Source of the DNA: Porticoccus sp964276025
GTDB taxonomy: Bacteria; Pseudomonadota; Gammaproteobacteria; Pseudomonadales; Porticoccaceae
Direction of reading: 5' to 3'
Length of the DNA stretch: 64,000 bases
NCBI GenBank assembly: GCA_964276025.1
Contig: CAXYDD010000002.1
Coordinates: 744,001 to 808,000 of the forward strand
In this document: positions 1 to 8,565 of the stretch, piece by piece
Layout: each line of letters starts with the position of its first letter
Position numbering within the stretch: position 1 is the first letter of the stretch
The notes under the pieces: generated by a model
The model's input: the letters and a program-made list of their open reading frames with translations, nothing else
What the model was told of the DNA's origin: nothing
The model's database searches: none
Program-made: the position numbers and the translations under genes

Positions 1-11
1 ATAATTGTCAT
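1..11 (-). CDS. Possible start of a downstream gene, perhaps the RND efflux permease (partial)
   Basis: On the minus strand an ATG lies 14 bases after the stop of the periplasmic adaptor gene and reads M-T-I before the window ends. A GAGG motif lies 11 bases upstream of it. Adaptor genes of this family are usually followed directly by an RND inner-membrane pump gene, so this is probably its start. Only three codons are visible, so the identity is pure inference from position. Confidence 0.25.
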
Positions 12-24
12 CAGACAAATGGCC

Positions 25-1125
25 TCAGGATGTGGGAATCTGTTCTACAGATTCCCCTTCTTCAACAAAACCATTGCCTTGGGTGATGATTTTAATTTGA
101 TTGGGTAGCCCTGTTACCCATACCCCTTCTTTTTTAGTACGTAGAATTTCAATTTTATGGAAGTTAACAATATTTTCTTTAGTGACAGATTTGATTCCTA
201 TGTTACCTTCCATATCTAGTGAAAGAGTTGCTGGAGAAACAAAGTGGGCAGTTACAGACCCTGTGATTATTTCAATCTTAGCGCTTGCACCGGATTTTAT
301 TCCTTCGTGAGGATTATTTAGTTGAGCCTCAATTCTGAAACTGTGGGTTTTTGAATCTCCTGAATTGGCAATATATGTCAGAGTTGCATCTGATCTCTTG
401 CCATTCAGCAAAAAAATGTTTACCTTTTGACCAAGCTGAAGTCTTTCAATATTTTGCTGGGAGACATAGCCTGTAGCTTTTAGGCTTGATTCGTCTAAAA
501 GAGTAGCTAGAGGCTCTCCCTTTTCGACATAACTGCCTACCTCTACAATCTGTTCTTCTAGTATTCCGCTAAATGGCGCCTTTATTAATATATTTCCACG
601 CTCTATAGATATCTTCTTGATATTGGATCTCAAGATAGATAATTCTTTCTGAGCCTCTATTAATCTGATTGGTTTGGATTGGTCACTTGGCGCTAAGTTC
701 TTCAGTTGGGTTATCTTATCTAAATTTTTAGAAATTTTTGCTTTAGCGATAAAAAATTGTGCTGAACGATCAACATTGGCAAGTCTGAATATAAGATCTC
801 CATCCGATATGTAAGCACCCTCATTCTCAACGATCTCTAGTACATGTGCGGCTGTATGAGATTTAATTTCTATTTTTCTGAATGGCTCAACTTCACCTTG
901 TATGATAATTGTGTCTTTAGCTTCTTCTGATTTTATATCTGAAACCTCAACGGTCATCTTTTGTTTTAATAGATTTTTATTCGATAAATCAGCGCTTTTT
1001 CCACTGAAAAATATCCCACTGAGCATCCATACTAATACTACCAAGCTTACGATCAGCGGTAATCGATTAGATTTCTTCAAAATGGTTTTTTTAAAGTAGG
1101 CCATTAATTTTTCTTCATTAATCAT
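25..1125 (-). CDS. HlyD/AcrA-type periplasmic adaptor (membrane fusion) subunit of an efflux pump
   Basis: About 366 residues. A basic N-terminus is followed by one membrane segment at about residues 22-40, so the protein is anchored in the inner membrane with its body in the periplasm. The order then fits the family: a barrel-sandwich half (about 70-110), a short helical hairpin (about 115-175), the second sandwich half (KAPFSGILEEQIVEVGSYV) and a beta-barrel (GYVSQQNIERLQLGQKVNIF). Such adaptors bridge an inner-membrane RND or ABC pump to an outer-membrane channel. I chose the ATG at 1125. A GTG at 1134 would add three residues, and a later ATG (MAYFKK) is also possible. The substrate cannot be told. 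A perfect 9-bp hairpin lies in the last codons. Confidence 0.8.
   Translation of the reverse strand: MINEEKLMAYFKKTILKKSNRLPLIVSLVVLVWMLSGIFFSGKSADLSNKNLLKQKMTVEVSDIKSEEAKDTIIIQGEVEPFRKIEIKSHTAAHVLEIVENEGAYISDGDLIFRLANVDRSAQFFIAKAKISKNLDKITQLKNLAPSDQSKPIRLIEAQKELSILRSNIKKISIERGNILIKAPFSGILEEQIVEVGSYVEKGEPLATLLDESSLKATGYVSQQNIERLQLGQKVNIFLLNGKRSDATLTYIANSGDSKTHSFRIEAQLNNPHEGIKSGASAKIEIITGSVTAHFVSPATLSLDMEGNIGIKSVTKENIVNFHKIEILRTKKEGVWVTGLPNQIKIITQGNGFVEEGESVEQIPTS
34..56. repeat. Perfect 9-bp hairpin inside the 3' end of the adaptor gene
   Basis: GGGAATCTG at 34-42 and CAGATTCCC at 48-56 are perfect reverse complements around a 5-base loop. No T-run follows on either strand, so this is not an ordinary terminator. 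It lies in the final codons of the adaptor gene, just before the likely pump gene, where an mRNA stem could tune relative expression. The function is inference. Confidence 0.5.
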
Positions 1126-1358
1126 TACAAACACTATCCATTCTTTTGTAGAAATTTATATCTTTAAAAAAGTTTCAAGCCCCTATGTTATCTTACATTT
1201 AAGTGAACGGCTGAAATTATTTAATTTTTTTTCGTGTTAATACGACTTCACTACCAATAAAAAAAATACTATTGTATAAAAAATATCTAGTTAATATTTA
1301 TTAAAATTTCATAATTAAGTCTTTATAATAACGGTATAATTTATTATTTGGGATAACT

Positions 1359-1760
1359 ATGCTTTTTCGAACTAGAAAAATGATTAGCGCTAAAGATTTA
1401 AATTCAAATGGCACTCTTTTTGGTGGTCGAGTTTTATCATGGATAGATGAAGAGGCATTTATATTTGCAACTTGTCAAATCGGATCTGAAAAATTAGTTA
1501 CAAAAATGATTTCTAAGGTTGAGTTTATTTCTACAGCAAGAATTGGAGATATAATAGAAATAGGCACAGAATTGATAAGCCTTGGTACTACCTCGCTGAC
1601 GCTCTCTTGTGTAGTTAGAAACAAAAAAACAACAAATATTATTACTCAAGTTTCCGATTTGGTTTTCGTGCATGTTGATGTCAATGGTAAACCTAAGCCA
1701 CACGGGGTAACTGAGGCAATCAAAGATATCGTATCAGAGCTAAAGAGTGATCATGGCTGA
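1359..1760 (+). CDS. Acyl-CoA thioesterase, hotdog fold (YciA/ACOT-like)
   Basis: 133 residues, the usual size of single-hotdog acyl-CoA thioesterases. The segment SNGTLFGGRVLSWIDEEAF at about 16-34 matches the helix signature of the YciA/BFIT group, which contains the catalytic acidic residue and the FGG turn. The second half (VEFISTARIGDIIEIGTELI) is the typical beta-strand core. The protein is expected to hydrolyse acyl-CoA thioesters in the cytoplasm. Two TATAAT hexamers lie at 1324 and 1335, just upstream. It converges on hisA with only 21 bases between them. Confidence 0.8.
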   Translation: MLFRTRKMISAKDLNSNGTLFGGRVLSWIDEEAFIFATCQIGSEKLVTKMISKVEFISTARIGDIIEIGTELISLGTTSLTLSCVVRNKKTTNIITQVSDLVFVHVDVNGKPKPHGVTEAIKDIVSELKSDHG

Positions 1761-1781
1761 CATCACAACTTTATATATTAA

Positions 1782-2522
1782 TTAGTGAATTGATTGTTCA
1801 TCGCAAATTTTTTGAGCATCAGTGATATTTAGAGTTCCTTCATAAATCGCTCTTCCAGTTATAGCGCCAAATATGTTGGGCTGTGCAGTGTTATTAAGCG
1901 CTAGAATATCATCCATATTAGTAATGCCTCCCGATGCAATAACTGGAATAGAAGTGGCTTTTGCCATTGTGACAGTAGATTCAACATTGACACCCTGCAT
2001 CATCCCATCACGATCTATATCTGTATAAATAATAGCATTCACACCATCGTGTTCAAATTTTTTTGCTAAGTCGGTAGCTTTTATTTTAGATACTTCAGCC
2101 CAGCCATCAGTTGCAACTAGACCTTTTTTTGCATCAATACCAACAATGATATGGCCAGGGAATTCTCTACACATCTCTGTGACAAAACTTGGTTCTTTTA
2201 CAGCTTTAGTACCAATTATAACGTACTCGACACCAGCATTAAGGTAGGCTTCAATGGTACTACCATTCCGGATTCCACCACCAATTTGAATGGGTATTTG
2301 AGGATAATTTCTCGCAATTTCTTTAACTGCCTCACTGTTGATTGGATTCCCTGCAAAGGCTCCGTTTAGATCAACTAGATGCAGTCGTCTTGCACCTGCC
2401 TCAATCCAGCGACGAGCCATATCAAGTGGACTGCCACTAAAAATAGTCGAATCCTCCATACGGCCTTGTCTGAGGCGAACACATTTTCCATCTTTTAGAT
2501 CAATTGCGGGTATAATTAACAA
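1782..2522 (-). CDS. hisA: ProFAR isomerase HisA
   Basis: 246 residues, a full-length phosphoribosylformimino-5-aminoimidazole carboxamide ribotide isomerase (step 4 of histidine synthesis). The N-terminal IPAIDLKDGKCVRLRQG carries the general-base Asp8, and VGIDAKKG in the middle carries the second catalytic Asp. The phosphate-binding repeats of the half-barrels (GGGIRNG and ASGGITN) are both present. It follows hisH on the same strand after about 30 bases. In many relatives hisF comes next. Here a convergent thioesterase gene lies there instead, so hisF must be elsewhere. Confidence 0.95.
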   Translation of the reverse strand: MLIIPAIDLKDGKCVRLRQGRMEDSTIFSGSPLDMARRWIEAGARRLHLVDLNGAFAGNPINSEAVKEIARNYPQIPIQIGGGIRNGSTIEAYLNAGVEYVIIGTKAVKEPSFVTEMCREFPGHIIVGIDAKKGLVATDGWAEVSKIKATDLAKKFEHDGVNAIIYTDIDRDGMMQGVNVESTVTMAKATSIPVIASGGITNMDDILALNNTAQPNIFGAITGRAIYEGTLNITDAQKICDEQSIH

Positions 2523-2552
2523 AAAATATTCCTATTAGTCAGTTTATTGCGA

Positions 2553-3206
2553 TTAAGATCCATCCCATCTTATAAAATTTTCAAGTAATTGTAGCCCAGC
2601 TGAATGACTTTTTTCAGGATGAAATTGTACCGCAAATAAATTCTTTGCTGCTAATGCTGAAGCAAAGTTAATTGAGTAGTTAGTACTTCCGGTTATAGTT
2701 TCCAATGAAGAGTTAGCGGCAAAATAACTATGCACAAAATAAAAATATTCATTCTGCTCTATTTTATGCCACATTGGGTGATCAGTTGCTTGATGAACTT
2801 GATTCCATCCCATATGTGGAACTTTCAGCCTTTCATGATTTTCATTTTTTATCTTATAGCCAAAAAATTTAGCATTACCTTGAAAAATACCCAGACAATC
2901 GATCCCATCGTTTTCTTCGCTGTTTTGAAGTAGCGCTTGCATTCCCAAACAAATACCAAGAACTGGTTTTTCAGCAATAGATTCAATTATTAATTTATCA
3001 AATCCAAGACTTTTAATGTTAGACATACAGTCTTTTATGGCACCAACTCCCGGAAAAACTAATCGATCTGCATCAATTATTTCTTTTGGGTTTTGCGTGA
3101 CTATTACTTTAGCTTTTGGGGCAACTTTCTCTAAAGCTTTAGATACAGAATGTAAATTGCCCATTCCGTAATCAAGTACCGCAATTAGTTGTTCAGATTG
3201 ACTCAT
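2553..3206 (-). CDS. hisH: Imidazole glycerol phosphate synthase, glutaminase subunit HisH
   Basis: 217 residues, class I glutamine amidotransferase. The N-terminal AVLDYGMGNLHSV is typical of HisH. The nucleophile Cys sits in VLGICLGMQALL at about residue 85, and the His-Glu pair in VQFHPEKSH near the C-terminus. It supplies ammonia to HisF, which is not in this window. ATG at 3206. hisA follows in the same direction, so the two are probably co-transcribed. Confidence 0.95.
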   Translation of the reverse strand: MSQSEQLIAVLDYGMGNLHSVSKALEKVAPKAKVIVTQNPKEIIDADRLVFPGVGAIKDCMSNIKSLGFDKLIIESIAEKPVLGICLGMQALLQNSEENDGIDCLGIFQGNAKFFGYKIKNENHERLKVPHMGWNQVHQATDHPMWHKIEQNEYFYFVHSYFAANSSLETITGSTNYSINFASALAAKNLFAVQFHPEKSHSAGLQLLENFIRWDGS

Positions 3207-3419
3207 AAGCCACGTTTTTCCTAGTTTCGCAGTATTTATTTCAGCGTGTATAATGGTGTTTTAGCTACAGAATTATGAAATTATCACCATATGTTTCAAT
3301 CAAAAAAATTACCGCTATTATAACGATTATCCCATCAAAGTTATTAGGAGGCTAGCTAAATGCCCTGTTAAGTATGATAGAAGCTTAAAGCTCAAAGTGG
3401 AGTACAGGAGGAGGTTGAT

Positions 3420-3515
3420 ATGAGTATGAAGAAAAAGATAGTGCTTTGGTTGTTTGTTTTTACTGTATCAATTCCGCTGTGGTGGTCAATGAGTTGGACT
3501 TATAATCCTTTTTAA
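3420..3515 (+). CDS. 31-residue membrane mini-protein of unknown function
   Basis: A short ORF of 31 codons (starts MSMKKKIVLWLF, ends SMSWTYNPF) is preceded at ideal spacing by AGGAGGAGG, one of the strongest Shine-Dalgarno sequences in the window. A basic start (KKK) is followed by a hydrophobic stretch rich in Trp and Phe, so a single membrane helix is likely. I do not recognise a family. A second AGGAGG at 3347 precedes a three-codon ORF (ATG at 3360, Met-Pro-Cys, stop), which may be a leader. It lies on the opposite strand to the his genes that flank it. Confidence 0.55.
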   Translation: MSMKKKIVLWLFVFTVSIPLWWSMSWTYNPF

Positions 3516-3543
3516 TTATTGTTCTATCAGTCAACTAGCCTCA

Positions 3544-3942
3544 TTACATTTCATTACAGACTGCTTTTAGAATTGCTTCTGCTGATGAGCTAGATTCAGG
3601 ATATTCCCACTCTTGATTTTTAGGGCTGTAATTATTCTCTCTATCCTCAGATCCAAGACCCATAGGTTGTTTATAGTTAATAAAACTCAAATCCTGATAA
3701 CGCATTAACATACAATCAACTTTTTTATGAGTTTTTCCAGATAAATGACCATGCATGCATGCTTCTGGGCTATCAGACAAAGTCCAAAAATAAGAATGTC
3801 CACCCTGTTTTTTAATACTTTCAAAATCCACATAGTAGATAGTTCCATCAGCAATTTTAGCCACTTTAGTCCACTCACTAAAAGAAGGCGATGAGAAAGC
3901 TAATATAAGTATGAGTATGCATGTGGTGATTAGAGTTTTCAT
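3544..3942 (-). CDS. Secreted surface-adhesin E-like protein
   Basis: 132 residues with a clear signal peptide (MKTLITTCILILILAFSSPSFS, cleavage near 22). The mature part starts EWTKVAKIADGTIYYVDFES and includes YFWTLSD, a pair of Cys (about 62 and 76) and a final Cys near the C-terminus. This matches what I know of the surface-adhesin protein E-like family (PF16747 type), small exported proteins of unknown role in many proteobacteria. It lies between hisH and hisB on the same strand, so it may be read through from hisB, but its function is not tied to histidine. Confidence 0.65.
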   Translation of the reverse strand: MKTLITTCILILILAFSSPSFSEWTKVAKIADGTIYYVDFESIKKQGGHSYFWTLSDSPEACMHGHLSGKTHKKVDCMLMRYQDLSFINYKQPMGLGSEDRENNYSPKNQEWEYPESSSSAEAILKAVCNEM

Positions 3943-4176
3943 TTCTTAATCCCTATTCTTTTACCAGCCAAACCAAGATTTAGATTCTATGCCATTTTTA
4001 CGCGCTGTTTTCTTTTCAAGCCCTTACATAAAAAAGGCTATAGAGTAGATATAAAAGGCTGACCTTCCTGCAATCAAGCACCGCAATGGATATATTTAAT
4101 TTAATCATAAGAAGGTAATTATCATCAAAAGATTAGGTTGCGGTGTATTTATGTAACTAATTATTTTTTTGTGATT

Positions 4177-4770
4177 CTACAAAGTTCCTTTTGTTGACGG
4201 CATTACACCTTGCATCCTAGGGTCAAGCTCTATAGCCATTCGTAGCGCTCGTCCAAAGGCTTTAAATATAGTTTCAATTTGATGATGGGTGTTGCTTCCG
4301 CGAATATTATCGATATGTAATGAGATACCAGCATGGTTAACAAAACCCTGAAAAAATTCATAAGTTAAATCTACATCAAAATCCCCCACCTTGGGACGAC
4401 AAAAATCTACAAACATTTCCAGACCCGGTCTTCCTGAGAAGTCCACTACAACTCTTGATAAAGCTTCATCTAATGGAACATAAGCATGCCCATAACGACG
4501 AATACCTTTTTTATCTCCCAACGCATTCTTAAATGCTTGACCAATAGTGATCCCCACATCCTCAACGGTATGATGATCATCAATTTCAGTATCACCATTT
4601 GCCTTAACAGTAATGTCAATTAAACCATGTCGTGAAATTTGGTCTAGCATGTGGTCTAAGAAGGGAACTCCTGTTTCAAAATCAGCCTTACCTGCTCCAT
4701 CAAGATTAACTTCAACAGTAATTTGAGTTTCAAGAGTGTCACGACTTACTTTGGCTGTCCGTTCTGTCAT
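4177..4770 (-). CDS. hisB: Imidazoleglycerol-phosphate dehydratase HisB
   Basis: 197 residues, the monofunctional dehydratase without the phosphatase domain found in enterobacteria. The metal-binding His clusters are visible: LDHMLDQISRHG, DDHHTVEDVGI, and SNTHHQIETIFKAFGRAL. It makes imidazole acetol phosphate in histidine synthesis. ATG at 4770. It is divergent from the AsmA gene, an arrangement also known in Pseudomonas-like genomes. Confidence 0.95.
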   Translation of the reverse strand: MTERTAKVSRDTLETQITVEVNLDGAGKADFETGVPFLDHMLDQISRHGLIDITVKANGDTEIDDHHTVEDVGITIGQAFKNALGDKKGIRRYGHAYVPLDEALSRVVVDFSGRPGLEMFVDFCRPKVGDFDVDLTYEFFQGFVNHAGISLHIDNIRGSNTHHQIETIFKAFGRALRMAIELDPRMQGVMPSTKGTL

Positions 4771-5109
4771 AGGTTTTTCTCCAAATGCTGAGTCTTACAT
4801 GGTATCAAACAGCCTTAAAAATTTAGCTTACTAGTACGAATAATACCCTAAAAGATTATGATCACATATACAGATCATTAAGTCAGTAATATTATAGTAC
4901 CAGCGGCTGAGCCCTTCCAGAACAACGAGGTATTTATTCCAGGTTTAAGTAAGAAAATTTCTATTTTTCTGGATAAAAGTACTAATTATTTATAAAAAAT
5001 TGAATAAAATCATTCATTGAAACCAAAAATCAGATTATATTGATCTTTGTAAGATTGTCTTCTTTCTAGGTTAATTAAAAGATAACAATATATATAAGGG
5101 GTATATACA
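4771..5109. promoter_or_regulatory. Divergent intergenic region between hisB and the AsmA gene
   Basis: 339 bases, AT-rich, without a convincing ORF. It must hold promoters for both flanking genes. The only clear structure is an inverted repeat, ATGATC at 4858-4863 and GATCAT at 4873-4878, separated by nine bases, which could be an operator. An AAGGGG ribosome binding site precedes the TTG start of the AsmA gene. No riboswitch fold was recognised. Confidence 0.35.
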
Positions 5110-7125
5110 TTGAAATTACTGAGATCTTTTATTTGGCTCATAGGTATATCCATTCTAGGAGCTGTTATAGCCGGCACATTTTTTATTTATGGAGTGGACC
5201 TTAATGATTATAAGCCAAAAATTTCTAAGCTTGCTGAAAACAAACAAATTAATTTAGTGATAGATGGAGATCTTGGCTGGTCATTTTTTCCAAGCTTAGC
5301 AGTCACAACGGGGGATGTATCGATATCAGGAAAAGATATCCCAAGTATTACATTTGAAGAAGCCAGTTTTAGTGTTGATTGGTTAGCAATATTGGGAAAA
5401 ACACTTCGCCTAAAAGCTATAACAGTTATAAATGCAAATATAAGTGTCACAGAAACTGAAGAGCAAGATAGCAGCTCCGGTGCTGCCGACACAGAAAATA
5501 AAGTGAAATCAAATAATCCTGATCCATCAAGTCTTCCTTTTGAGCTAGATATAGCAAGCTTGAATATTAAAAACTCTAAGCTGACTATGGTGGATGCAAA
5601 CCAAAAATTAATAGAATTTGATGAAATTTATCTTACTGGGAAGGATATTAATTTAGATGACAATATCTTCTCTGCAGTAATAGATTTTTCAGGGGTGCTT
5701 AAGATTGATGGTGCCCCTTCTTTACCTGCTGAGGTGAATCTTGAAGCTGAATATAATATTGATAAGCATCATGTAGAACTTAAAACTTTCAGGAGTGATA
5801 TTGGTTTGACTCAATTAGAAGGAAAACTAATAGCACATAGTTTGCTAGATGCCCCCACAGGGGAAGGTAGCATATCAATTATAAATAATAACTTAGATGA
5901 GTTGCCTTTTGAGGGTATTCCAAAAGAATTAAAAAGATTAGCTATACAAATGAGTTTCTCTGTATCTGAAACATCGATAACTATAAGTAATATAGCGAGT
6001 ACATTTAATGACTTTACTTTAACTGGAGATGCTTCACTAAAACTTGAAGGTCGACGTGAGTTAAATATAAAACTTGCTGGCTCCGATCTTATTTTTCCAG
6101 CGGGTGAATCAAAGAACAGTAAAGCGCAAATTAAAAATACAAAAAATGATAAGAAAAATCAACATCAGGCTGTTTTTTTAGCACCGATATTTGCACCTTT
6201 TTCTTATCTTCAGGGGGGCAAAGGCCACATAGAAATTAATCTAGATAGCTTTTCTTTTGATCAAATACTAGCTAAAAATATCCATTTCAATTTATTTTCA
6301 AATAAGGAGATTATCCAGATAGCAGATTTATCTGGTGAAATTTTTGATGGAACCTTTAAATTTACTTCACGTATTAATACAGGTGATAGTAATAGTGCAA
6401 AATTTACTAATAATTTCAGAAATTTAGATATAAAACAGATAATAGCCTCCCTGAGTGATTTTTCGGATATTGATGGACTACTTTCGGCAGATTTTAACGG
6501 TGTTAGTCGAGGCATTACTCAGGATGAATTTTTAGAAAATATTAATGGTGCTGGTAGCATAGAGGCAAAAAAATTAAGGTTAAATAAATTTAATTTTGAA
6601 AAGAGCTATTGTGATATGGCAGCTATAATCGAAAAACGTTCTTTTTCGGAATATGCATGGCCTAATTATACTAAAGTAAAAAATTTAGAGTCGGAATTTT
6701 TATTTCATAAGCAAATTATCACTATACCGAATTTTAGCAGTGGAATAGGTAATTTATCCGTTAAAGGTGACGGTAAGATAAATTTAAATGACCAGTCCTA
6801 CAATTTGCTTTTAAAAGCTAACTTAGGGGGAGATAAAACCTCTGAAAATGGTTGCCCAATAAAAAGTAAAAGTATAATAAATAAAGATATGCCTCTACGC
6901 TGTAAAGGAACTTTTGAAGTCAATGGAAGCGCTCTTTGTTTGCCAGATCAAGAATTTATCAATCAGATACTTAAGAAAAAAATAAAAGATAAGTTATTTG
7001 ATAGTTTGCTAAATTCTAAGCTATCCAAACCCAAAATTAATCAGCCTGGCGAAGATATTGAGATAAAACCTGATGACATAAAAGAACAGGTCATAGATAC
7101 CTTACTGAAAGGCATATTTAGATAG
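5110..7125 (+). CDS. AsmA family protein
   Basis: 671 residues. An N-terminal membrane anchor (residues about 5-27) is followed by the AsmA N-terminal pattern VDLNDYKPKISKLAENK and GDLGWSFFPSLAVTTGDVSI. A long beta-strand-rich periplasmic body and the C-terminal AsmA_2-like part (DIKQIIASLSDFSDIDGLLSADF) follow. AsmA-like proteins have a beta-groove shape and are linked to phospholipid transport to the outer membrane. The start is TTG at 5110 with AAGGGG upstream. Its last base overlaps the GTG start of mutY (TAGTG), so the two are translationally coupled. Confidence 0.85.
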   Translation: MKLLRSFIWLIGISILGAVIAGTFFIYGVDLNDYKPKISKLAENKQINLVIDGDLGWSFFPSLAVTTGDVSISGKDIPSITFEEASFSVDWLAILGKTLRLKAITVINANISVTETEEQDSSSGAADTENKVKSNNPDPSSLPFELDIASLNIKNSKLTMVDANQKLIEFDEIYLTGKDINLDDNIFSAVIDFSGVLKIDGAPSLPAEVNLEAEYNIDKHHVELKTFRSDIGLTQLEGKLIAHSLLDAPTGEGSISIINNNLDELPFEGIPKELKRLAIQMSFSVSETSITISNIASTFNDFTLTGDASLKLEGRRELNIKLAGSDLIFPAGESKNSKAQIKNTKNDKKNQHQAVFLAPIFAPFSYLQGGKGHIEINLDSFSFDQILAKNIHFNLFSNKEIIQIADLSGEIFDGTFKFTSRINTGDSNSAKFTNNFRNLDIKQIIASLSDFSDIDGLLSADFNGVSRGITQDEFLENINGAGSIEAKKLRLNKFNFEKSYCDMAAIIEKRSFSEYAWPNYTKVKNLESEFLFHKQIITIPNFSSGIGNLSVKGDGKINLNDQSYNLLLKANLGGDKTSENGCPIKSKSIINKDMPLRCKGTFEVNGSALCLPDQEFINQILKKKIKDKLFDSLLNSKLSKPKINQPGEDIEIKPDDIKEQVIDTLLKGIFR

Positions 7126-8207
7126 TGATCAGTCCGGATACTAAAAAAACACCTATCCCCAAATCAGATATTTTTTCGATTAAATTATTGCAGTGGTTTG
7201 ATTTTTTTGGTCGAAAAGATTTGCCATGGCAAAAAAATCCCTCAGCCTATTCTGTATGGGTTTCTGAAATAATGTTGCAGCAAACACAAGTAAGTACTGT
7301 TATCCCTTACTATGATCGTTTTATGAAAACCTTCCCAGATCTAGAAGCTTTAGCGAAAGCTAGCGAAGATTTGGTTTTTCATCATTGGAGCGGACTTGGC
7401 TATTATGCGCGCGCTAGAAATTTACATAAAACAGCAAAAATTATTTCATCTAACCTTCAAGGTATATTTCCAAACACGCAGGAAACCCTAGAGAGTTTGC
7501 CAGGAATAGGGCGCTCTACAGCAGGAGCAATATGCGCAATTGCCTATAAGAAAAAGGTATCTATACTAGATGGCAATGTTAAAAGAGTTCTTGCAAGACA
7601 CGAAGCAATCGACGGCTGGACTGGACATAGCAAAACATTGAAGTTGTTATGGGCAGCAGCTGGAAATTACACTCCGACTGTGAGAGTTGCAGATTACACA
7701 CAAGCCATCATGGATTTAGGTGCTACTCTATGTACTCGATCAAAACCAAAATGTCATAAATGTCCTGTTAGTTATGACTGTAAAAGCTTTATTGCAGGAA
7801 ATCCTGAAAATTATCCGAAAAAAAAACCTACTAAAAAGATACCTTCTAAATCAGTTTATTTTTTAATTATGATTAATCTGGACGGTAAGTTATTGATGCA
7901 AAAGCGAGCAATTAATCAACTTTGGGGTGGTCTATGGGCGTTTCCAGAGTGTAATAATATAACAGAAATTTCTAGCTCTTGTGATGAGTTTGGCCAATCT
8001 GCAAAAACATGGTCAATACTTCCCTCTAGTCGTCATTCTTTTAGCCATTATCACTTAGATTATTCACCAGTCATGATAGAATCACTGACACAGAATATAA
8101 AGTTAAATAGAAAGGATATTCTTTGGTACGATCTCGATAAACCGTATGAGATTGGAATGCCAAAACCGGTAACTGATCTATTGTTAAAAATAAAAAAAAG
8201 GTACTAG
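7125..8207 (+). CDS. mutY: A/G-specific adenine glycosylase MutY
   Basis: 360 residues, full length. The catalytic helix EIMLQQTQVSTVIPYYDRF, the helix-hairpin-helix LPGIGRSTAGAICAIAY with the catalytic Asp soon after, and the [4Fe-4S] loop with C-x6-C-x2-C-x5-C spacing (CTRSKPKCHKCPVSYDC) are all intact. The C-terminal third is the NUDIX-like domain that reads 8-oxoG (LLMQKRAINQLWGGLWAFPE). It removes A mispaired with 8-oxoG. GTG start overlapping the AsmA stop. yggX follows after three bases, a pairing conserved in gammaproteobacteria. Confidence 0.95.
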   Translation: MISPDTKKTPIPKSDIFSIKLLQWFDFFGRKDLPWQKNPSAYSVWVSEIMLQQTQVSTVIPYYDRFMKTFPDLEALAKASEDLVFHHWSGLGYYARARNLHKTAKIISSNLQGIFPNTQETLESLPGIGRSTAGAICAIAYKKKVSILDGNVKRVLARHEAIDGWTGHSKTLKLLWAAAGNYTPTVRVADYTQAIMDLGATLCTRSKPKCHKCPVSYDCKSFIAGNPENYPKKKPTKKIPSKSVYFLIMINLDGKLLMQKRAINQLWGGLWAFPECNNITEISSSCDEFGQSAKTWSILPSSRHSFSHYHLDYSPVMIESLTQNIKLNRKDILWYDLDKPYEIGMPKPVTDLLLKIKKRY

Positions 8208-8210
8208 CAT

Positions 8211-8483
8211 ATGGCGCGCATGGTGGTCTGTAAAAAGTTGGGAAAAGAGTTAGAAGGATTAGATGGTCCTCCTTTTCCAGGTCCAAAAGGGTTAGAAATT
8301 TTTGATAACATATCTAAGAAAGCATGGAATGATTGGCTTGAGCATCAAACTCGAATAATCAATGAAAAACATTTAAATATGATGGATATTTCAGCACGCA
8401 CTTATATTAATGAACAGAGAGAAAAATTCTTTGCAGGCGACGAAATAGATCAGGTCGAAGGCTATATACCACCTAAAATATGA
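8211..8483 (+). CDS. yggX: Fe(2+)-trafficking protein YggX
   Basis: 90 residues, the normal length. It contains the conserved single Cys near the N-terminus (MVVCKKLG), the PPFPGPKG segment, and KAWNDWLEHQTRIINE. YggX is a small cytoplasmic protein linked to iron handling and protection of Fe-S clusters from oxidation, which suits its position after the Fe-S enzyme MutY. ATG at 8211. Confidence 0.93.
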   Translation: MARMVVCKKLGKELEGLDGPPFPGPKGLEIFDNISKKAWNDWLEHQTRIINEKHLNMMDISARTYINEQREKFFAGDEIDQVEGYIPPKI

Positions 8484-8500
8484 TTTTCACTATTATAGTG

Positions 8501-8535
8501 TTGACGATATAAAGTTGAGGAGGTTTAATACCCGC
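8501..8535 (+). promoter_or_regulatory. Promoter of tRNA-Phe
   Basis: TTGACG at 8501-8506 and TTTAAT at 8524-8529 are separated by 17 bases. A GC-rich discriminator (ACCCGCC) follows directly, as expected of stable-RNA promoters that are under stringent control. It lies 37 bases before the mature tRNA and after the yggX stop. Confidence 0.6.
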
Positions 8536-8540
8536 CAGTT

Positions 8541-8556
8541 TTGAGCGTACGCTCAA
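8541..8556. repeat. Perfect 16-bp palindrome in the tRNA-Phe leader
   Basis: TTGAGCGTACGCTCAA is its own reverse complement. As RNA it forms a 6-bp stem with a GTAC loop and ends ten bases before the mature tRNA. TAGA and five T follow, so it might end transcripts from yggX, but it lies downstream of the predicted tRNA promoter and would then be in the precursor leader. A role in processing or as an operator is inference. Confidence 0.6.
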
Positions 8557-8565
8557 TAGATTTTT

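Noticed and set aside
3241..3306. Inverted ATGGTG/CACCAT pair upstream of the mini-ORF
   Set aside because: The arms are short and widely separated, with no T-run or promoter alignment.
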